Part shown: positions 33,922 to 42,548 of the stretch, one piece after another | Position numbering within the stretch: the first letter of the stretch is position 1 | Layout of the letters: each line of letters begins with the position of its first letter | Source of the DNA: JAIUNP01 sp020161975 | Lineage (GTDB): Bacteria > Pseudomonadota > Alphaproteobacteria > Rhizobiales > Beijerinckiaceae | Length of the DNA: 64,000 nt | Assembly: GCA_036745275.1 (NCBI GenBank) | Contig: DAIOGK010000002.1 | Location: 1 to 64,000, forward strand | Direction: 5' to 3' | Translations under genes and position numbers: made by a program | Notes under the pieces: generated by a model | Told to the model about the DNA's origin: nothing | Database searches by the model: none | What the model saw: the letters and a program-made list of their open reading frames with translations, nothing else

Positions 33922-34839
33922 TTACACTTTTTGCAGCGCGCGCGAGCCGAACAATCCAGAAGGACTGTAGGCCAGCACGATGATGATGAGGGCAAAGACG
34001 GCGATCTCGCGCAGCTGCGACTGCCACAGACCGACGAAGGATTCGAAAACGCCGAGGATGAAACCGCCGTACATGCAGCCGCGCGGATTATCGAGGCCAC
34101 CGATGATGGCACCGGCAAAAGCCTTCAGCGCAAAGCCAAGCCCCATGTAAAGCGAGGCCGTTGCGATGGGCGCGATGAACACGCCGGCGACGCCGGCAAG
34201 TGCGCTGGAGGCGGCAAACGCCCCCATCATCACCACGGCAACATTGATTCCCATGAGACTAGCGACGTCGGGCGCATGAGCGACAGCCTTCGTTGCCTTG
34301 CCGAGCCGCGAGCGGTTCATGATCATCTCGTAGGCAATCAGCAGCAGAATGGTCACCGCGAGCACCAGGATCTCCTGCGGGCGCACGCCGGTGCCGGCAA
34401 AACGGATCACGCCGTCGGGAAATGGGCCCGGCAGCTTGGCCGGGGCCGGCCCCCAGATCGCCAGTCCCGCGCTCTGGAGCAGAATGCCGAAGCCGAGCGT
34501 GCTCATGACCCAGGACATGCCGGGCTTGCCGGCGAACGGCCGGATCGCCAGCTGGAAAGCCAGCACACCGAACAGGCCCGACAGCAGGGCCGCCACCAGC
34601 AGGGCGAGGCTATAGTTCAGCACCCCTGAGGAGTCTGCGACCAGCGCGCTAATCGAAGTGGTGCCTGTCAGCACCAGCAGCACGGTGACCCCCGCAAAGG
34701 CGCCGAAGGATACGAACTCACCCTGTGCGAAATTCAGCGTCCGCGTCGTGGTGAAGGTGATCGAAAAGGACACTGCTATCAGCACATAAATGCCACCGAC
34801 AGCCAATCCACTGATCAGTGCCTGAAGATAGGGAGCCAT
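33922..34839 (-). CDS. LivH-type branched-chain amino-acid ABC permease
   Basis: This 305-aa inner-membrane protein has the LivH pattern: LQALISGLAVGGIYVLIAVSFSITFTTTRTLNFAQGEFVSFGAF at the N-terminus, MSWVMSTLGFGILLQS, and FALKAFAGAIIGGLDNPRGCMYGGFILGVFESF with the conserved interaction loop. It is itself intact and ends 2 bp before livM. With the binding protein truncated and the ATPases missing, it probably no longer supports transport unless partners are encoded elsewhere. Confidence 0.88.
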   Translation of the reverse strand: MAPYLQALISGLAVGGIYVLIAVSFSITFTTTRTLNFAQGEFVSFGAFAGVTVLLVLTGTTSISALVADSSGVLNYSLALLVAALLSGLFGVLAFQLAIRPFAGKPGMSWVMSTLGFGILLQSAGLAIWGPAPAKLPGPFPDGVIRFAGTGVRPQEILVLAVTILLLIAYEMIMNRSRLGKATKAVAHAPDVASLMGINVAVVMMGAFAASSALAGVAGVFIAPIATASLYMGLGFALKAFAGAIIGGLDNPRGCMYGGFILGVFESFVGLWQSQLREIAVFALIIIVLAYSPSGLFGSRALQKV

Positions 34840-34921
34840 GGCCGGGATCCGTCCAGGAGCAGGAGGATGATGCCCCGCCCGGCAGGCGCCGGACGGAAGC
34901 GTTCAGCAGACCCGAAGGGGT

Positions 34922-35929
34922 TTACATCTTGAAGTCAGATGGTTTCAGGCTCTTGATGGTCGCATCTTCATAGCTGAGCAGCTTGCCACCCTTCCAATGC
35001 GTCCAGTGATAGTCGGACGGTCCGAGCGCATCGTGATTGGTCGCGGAGAAGGGCTTCTCATAGACCTTCATCACACCGTCGTACTTGCCCTTCAGGTCCT
35101 CAAGCGCCGCCTTCACTTTTGGCCCGTCGAATGAACCGGCCTGACGGACCGCCATGGCGTAGATCATCATTGCATCATAGCCATGGGCGGTAAAACCGAA
35201 GGCCGAAGGCGTCGGCAGCTTGTCCTTCACCCGGTCGAACAGCTTCTGCTGGGCGGGGGTGCGATCATCGGTGATCGTGCGCATGAAGATCGGCTTCTCG
35301 GCCAGAACGGGCCCGGCGGCGTCATAGAAGCTCTTGTTGTCCGCGCCCCAGGAGGCGAGGTAGGTCGGGAAGTAGTTCAGCTTTTCCATCGACTTCAGCA
35401 CATGGCCGAGGGGGGTGCCCTGCGCCCAGATGATCACGACATTGACGCCTGCCGCCTTCATCTTGTTGAGCTGCGACGTCATGTCGGTGTCTGCATAAGC
35501 AAAGACTTCCGTCGCCGCAGGCTTGATGCCAAGCAGGGCGCCGATTTCCTTGATGTCCTTGAGGCCACCCTGGCCGTAGCCAGTCGTTTCGGCCATGTAG
35601 CCAATCTTCTTGTCCGGCCCGAGCGCCTTGGCATAGGCCATCATCCCAGCGACCTGCGAACGGTCGACCATCGAGACGCGGAACATGTAATTGGGGACGT
35701 TCGGCTGTTCCTTGGTAATGTCCGTTGCCGAGCCGATCATGCCCATGACGGGGTGATGCTTCTGGTTGGCGATATGCTTCCAGGCAAGCGCATTGCCCGA
35801 ATTGGTCGGGCCGAACGTCGCCACAACCTTTTCGTTGTCGATCAAGTCGAACATGTTCTGGATTGATTTCGGCGGCTGGGACAGGTCGTCGTCTCTTCTG
35901 TCGTTTGACGAGGCTGACGATACAGACAA
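34922..35929 (-). pseudogene. N-terminally truncated LivJ-type substrate-binding protein
   Basis: The frame encodes 335 residues of a branched-chain amino-acid-type binding protein (LIDNEKVVATFGPTNSGNALAW, GYMAETTGYGQGGLKDIKEI, VVIIWAQGTPLGHVLKSMEKL, GYDAMMIYAMAVRQAG). The signal peptide and about the first 80-90 residues of lobe I are missing. Homology begins abruptly at RRDDDLSQPPKSIQN near 35900, where the DNA changes to AT-rich sequence. Without export it cannot serve the permeases, so it is called a pseudogene. Confidence 0.75.
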
Positions 35930-36187
35930 ATTCGTCTATTTCAAGACTCCTCGTTATTAACAATCATCGTTCATTGCTACTTCCGCGTACCTTGCGGCAA
36001 TTCGATGAACCAATTTCGTTCGAACATCTCTATATAATGGGCATTTTGTCTCTTCTTTGGTGCATTTTCCTAGATTCGCCGTCAAAATCAGCGACCATCA
36101 CCCGCATCAAAAATTTGATACTATCAATCATTTTTGACAATATCATTATCTTGTGGAAGTCTCCCAGACCTGCTCAGGAGTTCCCCC
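35930..36187. other. AT-rich spacer between the broken liv operon and the EthD gene
   Basis: This 258-bp stretch is strikingly AT-rich compared with its GC-rich surroundings and holds no gene I can support. Its right part carries the repeated palindromic motifs at 36115-36145. It begins just where the truncated binding-protein gene loses homology, so it is likely inserted or horizontally acquired DNA that now provides the promoter of the EthD gene. Confidence 0.6.
36115..36145. promoter_or_regulatory. paired operator-like motifs upstream of the EthD gene
   Basis: TTGATACTATCAA (36115-36127) is a perfect 13-bp palindrome around a central C. TTGACAATATCA (36134-36145) repeats its first 12 positions with two changes, and the starts are 19 bp apart, close to two helical turns. 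The neighbouring IclR protein (36894) is the likeliest binder. The 3-bp spacer distinguishes it from FNR boxes (N4). Confidence 0.45.
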
Positions 36188-36859
36188 ATGATCGTCATCA
36201 CGTCCCTTTTGAGAACGGCCGACGGCCAGAAACCCGGCACCCTCGAACGCGCCCTGCGCCACAATGCGGTGGAGATTGTGCAACAGGCGCCGGAGGTGTT
36301 GGCCGGCACCGCCAATCTCGTCACGGACAAGGCGCAACGCGGGGTCACGCTGCCGCGCAGCACGGTTGACGCCGATGCCTTCCTCCAACTCTGGTTTGCC
36401 GATCTCAATGCCGCCAATGCGTTTGCCGCCGGGGAGCGCGGGCGGGCGCTGCGGCGTCTGCTCGACACAGTTTCGCCGGGGGGCGAGGAATTGCTGATCC
36501 TCCAGAACCGGGTCATCGAACCGGGGGACAAGGCGCGTCTCAAGCGCATGTCCACGCTCGGCCGCAAGCCAGGCGTGAGCTTCAACACGTTCCAGCGCGA
36601 ATGGTTCGGCCTGCACGAGCCGCTGGTGCGTCGGGTTCCACAGATGACCGGGTATGTCCAGAACCTGGTTCTCAACATTTCCGGTCCGGCCCGGTCCGAA
36701 CCGCTGCCAGTGCAGGGCATCGTCGAGCTCTGGTTCGAGGATCTTGATACTCTCGCCGCCGGTTACGACCAGCCGATCGCCCGAACGTTGATGGCGCACG
36801 GGATGGAGTTCATCAGTGAGATCACAACATTCCTTGTGGAGCCCGTCGCAATCAAATAG
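36188..36859 (+). CDS. EthD-domain protein, probably two ferredoxin-like repeats
   Basis: This 223-aa protein starts at ATG 36188 (an upstream in-frame start at 36134 lies within the operator region). Two dimeric alpha/beta-barrel-type units are suggested: DAFLQLWFADLNAANAFAAGERGRALRRLL in the first half, and KPGVSFNTFQREWFGLHEPLVRRVPQMTGYVQNLV plus GIVELWFEDLDTLAAGYDQPIARTLM in the second. The second contains the EthD HxP-like site. EthD proteins help in degradation of ethers and lactones or act as small isomerases or decarboxylases. It is co-oriented with the IclR gene 34 bp downstream. Confidence 0.75.
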   Translation: MIVITSLLRTADGQKPGTLERALRHNAVEIVQQAPEVLAGTANLVTDKAQRGVTLPRSTVDADAFLQLWFADLNAANAFAAGERGRALRRLLDTVSPGGEELLILQNRVIEPGDKARLKRMSTLGRKPGVSFNTFQREWFGLHEPLVRRVPQMTGYVQNLVLNISGPARSEPLPVQGIVELWFEDLDTLAAGYDQPIARTLMAHGMEFISEITTFLVEPVAIK

Positions 36860-36893
36860 GACGATCACCCGAGGGCGATTACAGGAGCTTTCG

Positions 36894-37697
36894 TTGAGTG
36901 ACAGGCGGCGTGGCATCCAGTCGGTTGAAATCGGCGGGGGTGTTCTCAAGAAACTGATGGATGCCGGCGAACCACTAATGCTGCGGCAGATCGCCGAGTT
37001 GTCCGGAATGACGGCGGCGAAGGTCTATCCCTATCTGGTCAGCCTGGCGCGCCTTGGCTTTGTCGAGCAGAACGCAGAGACGGGGCGTTATGATCTTGGG
37101 CCATTGGGCATCGAAATGGGGCTGGCCAGCCTGCGCCGCCTCGATCATCTGACGATTGCTTCGCGGGCCGTCAACGACCTGTCGCAAACGACCGGGTTCT
37201 CCGTTGCCATCTCGGTCTGGGGGGATTTCGGGCCGACGGTCGTGCAACTCTCCGAAGGTCTCTACAACCTCCATACCAACATGCGCGTGGGAAGTGTGAT
37301 GTCGGTACCCGACACCGCCACCGGCAAGGTTTGGGCCGCCTTTCTTGCGCCCAGCAAGCTGAGACGCTTTCTGGATTCCGAACATTTTTCAAAGCGCTGG
37401 AGCAGCCTCCAACTCGAACGGATGGAGGGACCGGGTTGGGAACAAACGCTCACCGCGATCCGAGAACGCGGGATGGAGCGGGCCATCGGCCATCCCGTGC
37501 CAGGCGCGAATGCCTTCAGCGCGCCAGTGTTTGACTATATCGGCAACATCGTTCTGACCTGCACGATCATGGGCAATACAGGCCAGTTCGATCTCGACTG
37601 GGACGGCCCGGTGCCACTGGCGCTTCGCGATTGCGTGACGTCGATCTCGCAGCGGCTCGGCCATAAGTCGCGCCTCGTCAAGGCTGCGCGGCGTTAG
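36894..37697 (+). CDS. IclR-family transcriptional regulator (TTG start)
   Basis: This 267-aa protein has an N-terminal winged helix (VEIGGGVLKKLMDAGEPLMLRQIAELSGMTAAKVYPYLVSLARLGFVEQNAETGRYDLG) and an IclR effector domain (TTGFSVAISVWGDFGPTVVQLSEG, GSVMSVPDTATGKVWAAF, GMERAIGHPVPGANAFSAPVFDYIGNIVL). TTG 36894 is chosen because AGGAG lies 6-7 nt upstream and the homology begins right after it; ATG 36816 would overlap the EthD gene. It probably regulates the EthD gene and itself. Confidence 0.88.
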   Translation: MSDRRRGIQSVEIGGGVLKKLMDAGEPLMLRQIAELSGMTAAKVYPYLVSLARLGFVEQNAETGRYDLGPLGIEMGLASLRRLDHLTIASRAVNDLSQTTGFSVAISVWGDFGPTVVQLSEGLYNLHTNMRVGSVMSVPDTATGKVWAAFLAPSKLRRFLDSEHFSKRWSSLQLERMEGPGWEQTLTAIRERGMERAIGHPVPGANAFSAPVFDYIGNIVLTCTIMGNTGQFDLDWDGPVPLALRDCVTSISQRLGHKSRLVKAARR

Positions 37698-37709
37698 CGG
37701 TTGATCTGG

Positions 37710-37743
37710 GCCCAAGCCGCACTGGTTCCAGATTGGCTTGGGC
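37710..37743. terminator. long inverted repeat after the IclR gene
   Basis: GCCCAAGCC (37710-37718) pairs perfectly with GGCTTGGGC (37735-37743). The 16-nt loop itself holds a small inverted repeat (CTGG/CCAG). No T-run follows, so it is at best a factor-dependent terminator or an mRNA-stabilising hairpin between the convergent IclR and YaiI-like genes. Confidence 0.4.
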
Positions 37744-37815
37744 GGCGAACCCTGCAGGCACCCTGTTGCCGAGGCCGAGTGCGGGCGGCGGTTGCGACTT
37801 CAACACAAGATCGCG

Positions 37816-38388
37816 TCAGCGTTCCGGTTCAAGGCCTGCCCGCTTCAGCCGGACGATCGCCAGATCGAGCGCGGAAAGGAAGTTCGAGCGATCCTTCGGC
37901 GCAAAGGGGCGAGGACCGCCGGTGATCTGTCCGGCAGACCGTAGATCGTCCATCAGGTTTCGGGTTGCCAGCGCCAGTCCGATCGATTGCTCGGAATGCG
38001 CACGGCCATTGGGCGCGATGACATCCGCGCCGGCCTTGATGCAGCGCGCCGCAAGCGGAATATCTGCGGTGATCACGATCACGCCACGCCGGGCGCGTTC
38101 GGCAATGTAATTGTCGGCGATATCCAGCCCCGCGCTCACGACCACGCGCGTGATGAGCGGATCACGCGGAAGCTGCATGAAGCTGTTGGAGACCACAATC
38201 GTCTTGATGCCATGCCGACCTGCGACCTTGTAAACTTCGGCCTTCACGGGGCAGGCATCGGCATCAATGAAAACAAGAATGGTCGGGGGTGCGCTCACCC
38301 CATCCTGAATTGCCACGAACGTTCTGATTGCCCCTGGTTTGCGTGTTGGACGGCTGATTGACCGCGGCGGGCGACAGCGCCCCGTCAC
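37816..38388 (-). CDS. yaiI: YaiI/YqxD family protein (DUF188/UPF0178)
   Basis: This small protein of unknown role has the DUF188 landmarks: ILVFIDADACPVKAEVYKVAGRHG, VVVSAGLDIADNYIAERARRGVIVITADIPLAARCI and GADVIAPNGRAHSEQSIGLALATRNLMDDLR. The acidic residues resemble a PIN/NYN-like nuclease site, so an RNA-related role has been suspected for the family. The true start is uncertain: the first 36 residues from 38388 are not typical, and GTG 38316 (about 166 aa) is a sensible alternative. Confidence 0.88.
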   Translation of the reverse strand: MTGRCRPPRSISRPTRKPGAIRTFVAIQDGVSAPPTILVFIDADACPVKAEVYKVAGRHGIKTIVVSNSFMQLPRDPLITRVVVSAGLDIADNYIAERARRGVIVITADIPLAARCIKAGADVIAPNGRAHSEQSIGLALATRNLMDDLRSAGQITGGPRPFAPKDRSNFLSALDLAIVRLKRAGLEPER

Positions 38389-38448
38389 GTTCAGACGTCA
38401 TAGCGGGATCATAGACGATCTTGAACCATCTGACAGGTCCAGCGGAGC

Positions 38449-39228
38449 TCAATCGCCCTGGCCCGATGTCAACTGATACCGGAAGCGCCGCGCTTCCCCG
38501 CGCGAGATGCGCCACTCGATGGGCGTGGCGGTCGCATTCCGCGCGATGCGTTCGACACTGACGGTGAGATCGCCCGTTTGCAGCCCGAGATCTGCTGCGT
38601 CATCGACTGTCACGTCCGCAATCGAGATGTCTTCCTCAATCGCAAAGACAACCTGTCCGCAAAGCTGCTCATAGGCTGGATAGAGCAGCGGGCCGATCAT
38701 TTCCTCGGATACAGACAGGAGCGGCTTGAATCGATCCTGAGGCAGAAAGATATCCTCGACCAACCGCGGCACGCCATCCCACAGGCGGTGACGCACCATC
38801 TTTATGACCAAAGGATCGGTCAGGCCAAGTTGCCGTGCGACCTTGGGGGGCGTCGACACAAGCTTGCGTGAGACGATGCGACTTTCCGGCAAAAACGCGT
38901 TGCCATCCTTGTCGCGAAACCGGAAGAACCGAAGCATGGCATTGTCGAAATTCGGTCGCCGGACAAAGGTGCCGAGACCATGCCTGCGCTCGACAAGGCC
39001 GTTAAGCGCAAGGTCATCAAGCGCTCTGCGCACCGTGCCCGGCGCAATCCGATAGATTTTGGCAAGGCCGGTTTCAGCGGGTAACCCATCGCCCGGCTTC
39101 CAGTCACCGGCCGCAATCCGACGGGCGAACGTCTCGTAAAGACGCCGGTACAGCGGCAAATGCACGTCGCCCTCCAGTGGCGGGGCGGCGTGCATCACAG
39201 TATCGGCGCCAAGAATCTGGCGGGCCAT
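38449..39228 (-). CDS. GntR-family regulator, HutC/UTRA type
   Basis: This 259-aa protein has a winged helix (PLYRRLYETFARRIAAGDWKPGDGLPAETGLAKIYRIAPGTVRRALDDLALNGLVERRHGLGTFVRRP, about residues 25-92) and a UTRA effector domain (ESRIVSRKLVSTPPKVARQLGL, VEDIFLPQDRF, TPIEWRISRGEARRFRYQL). It follows tctC by 17 bp in the same direction, so the two form an operon. The divergent amidohydrolase promoter at 40215-40312 is the likely operator region. Confidence 0.9.
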   Translation of the reverse strand: MARQILGADTVMHAAPPLEGDVHLPLYRRLYETFARRIAAGDWKPGDGLPAETGLAKIYRIAPGTVRRALDDLALNGLVERRHGLGTFVRRPNFDNAMLRFFRFRDKDGNAFLPESRIVSRKLVSTPPKVARQLGLTDPLVIKMVRHRLWDGVPRLVEDIFLPQDRFKPLLSVSEEMIGPLLYPAYEQLCGQVVFAIEEDISIADVTVDDAADLGLQTGDLTVSVERIARNATATPIEWRISRGEARRFRYQLTSGQGD

Positions 39229-39245
39229 CGTCTTGCGTCTCCCAA

Positions 39246-40214
39246 TCAGTCCGGCGTGATGTTGCCATCACGGATCAGCTTGCCGGTCACGGCTTTCTGC
39301 CCGGCTATGAAGGTGGCCGCGCCCGCAGCACCACCGCCGATGATCTCGCCGCCAAGATCGGTGATCCGCTGCTTAATTTCGGGCGCCTGCAAGGCCTTGT
39401 CCAGCGCATCGGTCAGCTTGCCAACCACTGCATCCGGCGTGCCGGCCGGTACGAACATGCCGTTCCATTCAAAGACCGCGCCCCCGCCGATCCCAAGTTC
39501 GCCGAGCGCCGGCACATCGGGAAGGGCGGCGATCCGCTTGTCGGATGCAACCGCCAGAGCCCTGAGCTTGCCACCCTTGATATGGGACAGGCCGGAGGCG
39601 ACATTGGCAAAAAACACCGGAATATGCCCGCCCATCACATCATTCATGGCCGGTCCACCGCCTTTGTAGGGAACATGCGTCATGTTGACCTTTGTCTGCT
39701 GGATAAAGGCCGCGCCTGCCAGATGTTGCGCCGAGCCTGTGCCCGAGGAAGCATAGTTGATCGCGCCGGGCTTTGCCTTGGCCATGGCAACGAGGTCGGG
39801 AGCGGAATTGGCCTCAAAACCGGGTGTCACCACCACCACATGCGGAAAGGCGGCCACCACACCGATGGGGCGGAATGCCTTTTCTGCGTCATAGGGCAGC
39901 TTGGGATAAAGACCCTGGTTGATGACAAAGGATGCGGCGTCGATCATGACAGTGTAGCCGTCAGGCTTGGCATTGGCGACGAAAGCCGCGCCGACCTGAC
40001 CTGCCGCGCCCGGCTTGTTTTCAACCACGATGGACTGCCCCAGCGCCTCGCCCAGTTTCGGCGCGATCAGACGCGCCATGATGTCCGCGCCTCCTCCCGG
40101 CGGGTAGGTCACGACCAGCGTTATGGGCTTGGTCGGGAAATCCTGCGCCACAGCCGCCCCCACTGTTGCCAGAAAAACCGCGGCGCCTATCAACTGTCCG
40201 AAATGTCTGGTCAT
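39246..40214 (-). CDS. TctC/Bug-family periplasmic solute-binding protein
   Basis: This 322-aa protein has a signal peptide (MTRHFGQLIGAAVFLATVGAAVAQ) and the Bug motifs DFPTKPITLVVTYPPGGGADIMARLIAP, VVENKPGAAGQVGAAFVANAKPDGYTVMI, NMTHVPYKGGGPAMNDVMGG and LRALAVASDKRIAALPDVPALGELG. It is a second, diverged relative of the protein at 31518. No tctAB genes are nearby. It is expressed away from an amidohydrolase, so its ligand is probably the precursor of that enzyme's substrate. Confidence 0.93.
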   Translation of the reverse strand: MTRHFGQLIGAAVFLATVGAAVAQDFPTKPITLVVTYPPGGGADIMARLIAPKLGEALGQSIVVENKPGAAGQVGAAFVANAKPDGYTVMIDAASFVINQGLYPKLPYDAEKAFRPIGVVAAFPHVVVVTPGFEANSAPDLVAMAKAKPGAINYASSGTGSAQHLAGAAFIQQTKVNMTHVPYKGGGPAMNDVMGGHIPVFFANVASGLSHIKGGKLRALAVASDKRIAALPDVPALGELGIGGGAVFEWNGMFVPAGTPDAVVGKLTDALDKALQAPEIKQRITDLGGEIIGGGAAGAATFIAGQKAVTGKLIRDGNITPD

Positions 40215-40273
40215 GGCAAATTCTCTCCCTGTGTCGCTTGCAGCCGGATTGCGCTGTGGCCTTCAATAGACTT

Positions 40274-40289
40274 ATAACACCAGTCTTAT
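40274..40289. promoter_or_regulatory. imperfect palindrome in the tctC/amidohydrolase divergent promoter
   Basis: ATAACACCAGTCTTAT is symmetric at 6 of 8 base pairs and lies between the two divergent starts (40214 and 40313). A partly matching direct repeat (ACTTATA / GTCTTATA) overlaps it. It is a candidate site for the GntR/UTRA protein encoded downstream of tctC. Confidence 0.4.
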
Positions 40290-40312
40290 ATAACTCTATT
40301 GGATAATGCAAC

Positions 40313-41140
40313 ATGGCGTCGGAACAGGAACAGGACGTGGAGAATACGGGCTGGGTCGACACGCATGTGCACATCTTCGGGCACGATAGCGCGCTGGCGT
40401 CCGACCGCCGCTACGCACCGGCTTATGATGCCTTGCCCGCGCAACTGCTGGACAAGATGGCTCGCGTCGGCATCACGCGCGCAGTCCTGGTCCAGCCGAG
40501 CTTTCTGGGAACGGACAACAGCTATATTTTGGACGCGATTGCCTCCAATCCAGCCGCTTTTTGCGGTATTGCCGTGGTTGAACCCGACATTGGCGTAAAC
40601 GGGCTCAAGGCGCTTCGGCGCCAGGGTGTCCTCGGTGTGCGGTTCAACTGTATCGGCAAGGCCGTGCCGGACTTCGCCGCTGCGCACCGTGAACTGGCGG
40701 GTCACCTCGCGGCGCTCGGGATGGTGCTGCAAATTCAGGCCGAGGGGGCGCAATGGGCCGGGATGGCGGCCTTTCTCGCAAACCCGCCCGGACCTGTCGT
40801 GATCGATCACTTCGGCCGCACTGCGCCCGGCCATCCCAGCGGCGGATTTGAAACGCTGATGCGCGCGGCGTGCCAGACGGACCGGCTATGGTTCAAGTTT
40901 TCCGCGCCCTATCGATTGACGGCGGGCGCCGCAAATGTCTGCGCGGAGATCATCCTGAAAACGGTGGGCATCGACCGGATCGTCTGGGGCAGCGACTGGC
41001 CGCACACACAGCATGAGGAACATCAGAGTTATTCAGACATGCTGGGTAAACTCGCTGACTGGGTGACGTCGGCGCGAGATCGCCAGACGGTGCTTGTCGA
41101 TAACCCGGCGAAACTGTTTCGCTCAGGGGCACAGATATGA
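40313..41140 (+). CDS. amidohydrolase-2 family metal hydrolase (lactonase-like)
   Basis: This 275-aa TIM-barrel protein has the metal site DTHVHIFG (about residues 16-23), a strand histidine in GPVVIDHFGR, and the terminal motif IVWGSDWPHTQHEEH with the catalytic Asp. This pattern is shared by 2-pyrone-4,6-dicarboxylate lactonase and related cytoplasmic hydrolases or decarboxylases. Divergent from tctC and its regulator, it probably processes a carboxylate or lactone taken up with the help of the Bug protein. Confidence 0.88.
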   Translation: MASEQEQDVENTGWVDTHVHIFGHDSALASDRRYAPAYDALPAQLLDKMARVGITRAVLVQPSFLGTDNSYILDAIASNPAAFCGIAVVEPDIGVNGLKALRRQGVLGVRFNCIGKAVPDFAAAHRELAGHLAALGMVLQIQAEGAQWAGMAAFLANPPGPVVIDHFGRTAPGHPSGGFETLMRAACQTDRLWFKFSAPYRLTAGAANVCAEIILKTVGIDRIVWGSDWPHTQHEEHQSYSDMLGKLADWVTSARDRQTVLVDNPAKLFRSGAQI

Positions 41141-41296
41141 AGTCCGTGACAGCGCAACGGTATATTGCTCCTGAGGGCGCGACGCGTGGCCTGGCATGGC
41201 AGTCGATGCGAGGCCTGATTGCTCGACACTCGCGCAGCCTGCATGGACGCGCGTCGCTTGAAGACATGCCACAGTGCAGCTAGCCTTAGGGTTGAT

Positions 41297-41725
41297 ATGT
41301 GGCTAAATCAAAGAACCATTGACGCCATCCGGCTGATGCTGGAGCTGGCGCGCCTCTGGCCGGACCGCACACGGGCTGTCGATTTGCCGGAGAGCACCGG
41401 CATTACCATCATGAACATCCAGAAGACGATCCACGCGCTGGCACTGGCAGGGCTTTTGGAAACGCAGCGCGGACGAAGTGGCGGTGTGCGTCTTGCCCGC
41501 CAGCCTGCTGCGATCGACATCGGCGAGATCGTGCGTGCCTTCGAGCCGACTGATTGTCCGGTCGGCTTTTTCGCGCAATCGCCCTCGGATGCGGCCATCT
41601 CCCGCCTGTTGTTCAAGGCGCATCGCGGTTTTTTTCAGCCGCTGGAGGGGGCGACGTTGGCTGATCTGCTCACCGCCGGCACTGCGCCTGGACCTTTATC
41701 AAGAGAAGCCCTTCCTGTGCGGTAA
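41297..41725 (+). CDS. Rrf2-family transcriptional regulator
   Basis: This 142-aa protein has the Rrf2 winged helix (WLNQRTIDAIRLMLELARLWPDRTRAVDLPESTGITIMNIQKTIHALALAGLLETQRGRSGGVRLARQPAAIDIGEIVRAFEP). Only one cysteine (TDCPVGF) stands where IscR, NsrR and RirA carry three, so the usual Fe-S cluster site is incomplete. ATG 41297 is chosen because the homology begins there; 41219 would add 26 non-typical residues. It sits beside the iron genes, which suggests a link to iron or redox control. Confidence 0.85.
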   Translation: MWLNQRTIDAIRLMLELARLWPDRTRAVDLPESTGITIMNIQKTIHALALAGLLETQRGRSGGVRLARQPAAIDIGEIVRAFEPTDCPVGFFAQSPSDAAISRLLFKAHRGFFQPLEGATLADLLTAGTAPGPLSREALPVR

Positions 41726-42027
41726 TGTGCAGACCGTCATCTGGCCGTTGTGAAGGCGCACGATTTCCGTTCTGCACTGGGACAGGCTGATCGCCGAGAG
41801 GACCAATGCCTTCGCCTATGCCGGAACCATCTTTCCCGGCGCGTTCTCCAGCCAGCAGTGGCTTCTACGGCCGCTGCACCCACATCGGCCAGGGCAGCCT
41901 GTTGCAGGTCCGGTGCGACCACAAACGCCGTCCCGATTTGCAGCCCCCTCGCCGGCATACAGATTTCACTGCGGTCATTTGTTGACTTATTTAGTCTTTT
42001 TTTGTAAATATTTGAAATCGCTTGCTT
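41726..42027. other. non-coding stretch between rrf2-like gene and irr
   Basis: About 300 bp hold no gene I can support. Short open frames on both strands give no recognisable protein. The right end becomes AT-rich (42000-42030, T and A runs) and is the irr promoter region. Confidence 0.5.
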
Positions 42028-42044
42028 TTTACAATCGTTCTAAA
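42028..42044. promoter_or_regulatory. iron-control-element-like box upstream of irr
   Basis: TTTACAA (42028-42034) and TTCTAAA (42038-42044) form a near-palindrome. The 17 bases fit the rhizobial ICE pattern TTTRGAAYNRTTCYAAA at 16 positions, the exception being C for G at position 5. Lying 13-29 bp before the irr ATG, it could let Irr regulate irr-bfd-bfr. Confidence 0.6.
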
Positions 42045-42056
42045 CTGGAGGCTGTG

Positions 42057-42548
42057 ATGGACTCCCGCGAAATTCTTCCCTCGTTGCTGCATCGAGCTTC
42101 CGAATTCGCGGCTCATTCGGTCGTGGAGACCTGTCCTGTCGCGCGGCTCAAGGATATGCTGCGTCGCGTTGGACTGCGGCCAACACGGCAGAGGATGTTG
42201 CTCGGCTCGCTGTTGTTTTCGGGCAAGGACAGGCACGTATCGGCGGAAGTGCTCTACCAGGAATCGCAAGCGGCGCGGTCCCACCTGTCGCTGGCGACCA
42301 TCTACAACACCTTGAACCAGTTCAGTGATGCAGGGCTCTTGCGGAAGGTTGCGGTCTTCGGCGATCGCGCGATTTACGATACGAATGTCGGGGATCATCA
42401 TCACTTTCTGGTCGAGGACGACGGAACGGTGATTGATGTCCCCGATGTTTCAGTCTCCCTGTCGAACATGCCCGATCCTCCGCCAGGGTATCGCATCGTG
42501 GGGGTTGATGTCGTGGTGCGGCTCGTGCGCGTCGAGGGCGAGGCATGA
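42057..42548 (+). CDS. irr: Irr, Fur-family haem-responsive iron regulator
   Basis: This 163-aa protein has the Fur-type winged helix (LKDMLRRVGLRPTRQRMLLGSLLFSGKDRHVSAEVLYQESQ, SLATIYNTLNQFSDAGLLRKV) and the histidine run GDHHHFLVEDDG characteristic of Irr. Irr represses iron storage and haem synthesis genes at low iron and is degraded on binding haem. ATG 42057 follows GGAGG closely. Its TGA overlaps the bfd ATG (ATGA at 42545), so irr, bfd and bfr form one unit. Confidence 0.92.
   Translation: MDSREILPSLLHRASEFAAHSVVETCPVARLKDMLRRVGLRPTRQRMLLGSLLFSGKDRHVSAEVLYQESQAARSHLSLATIYNTLNQFSDAGLLRKVAVFGDRAIYDTNVGDHHHFLVEDDGTVIDVPDVSVSLSNMPDPPPGYRIVGVDVVVRLVRVEGEA

Noticed and set aside
33649..34629. 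326-codon plus-strand frame across livM and livH
   Set aside because: Antisense to two clear permeases; charged translation with no domain.
36115..36127. FNR box before the EthD gene
   Set aside because: The spacer between TTGAT and ATCAA is 3 bp, not 4, and the motif is repeated nearby beside an IclR gene, which fits that regulator better.
39177..40277. 366-codon plus-strand frame across tctC
   Set aside because: Antisense to a Bug protein with signal peptide; no ribosome site.
41726..42027. small gene between the Rrf2 gene and irr
   Set aside because: Short frames exist, but none has a start with a good ribosome site or a recognisable protein.
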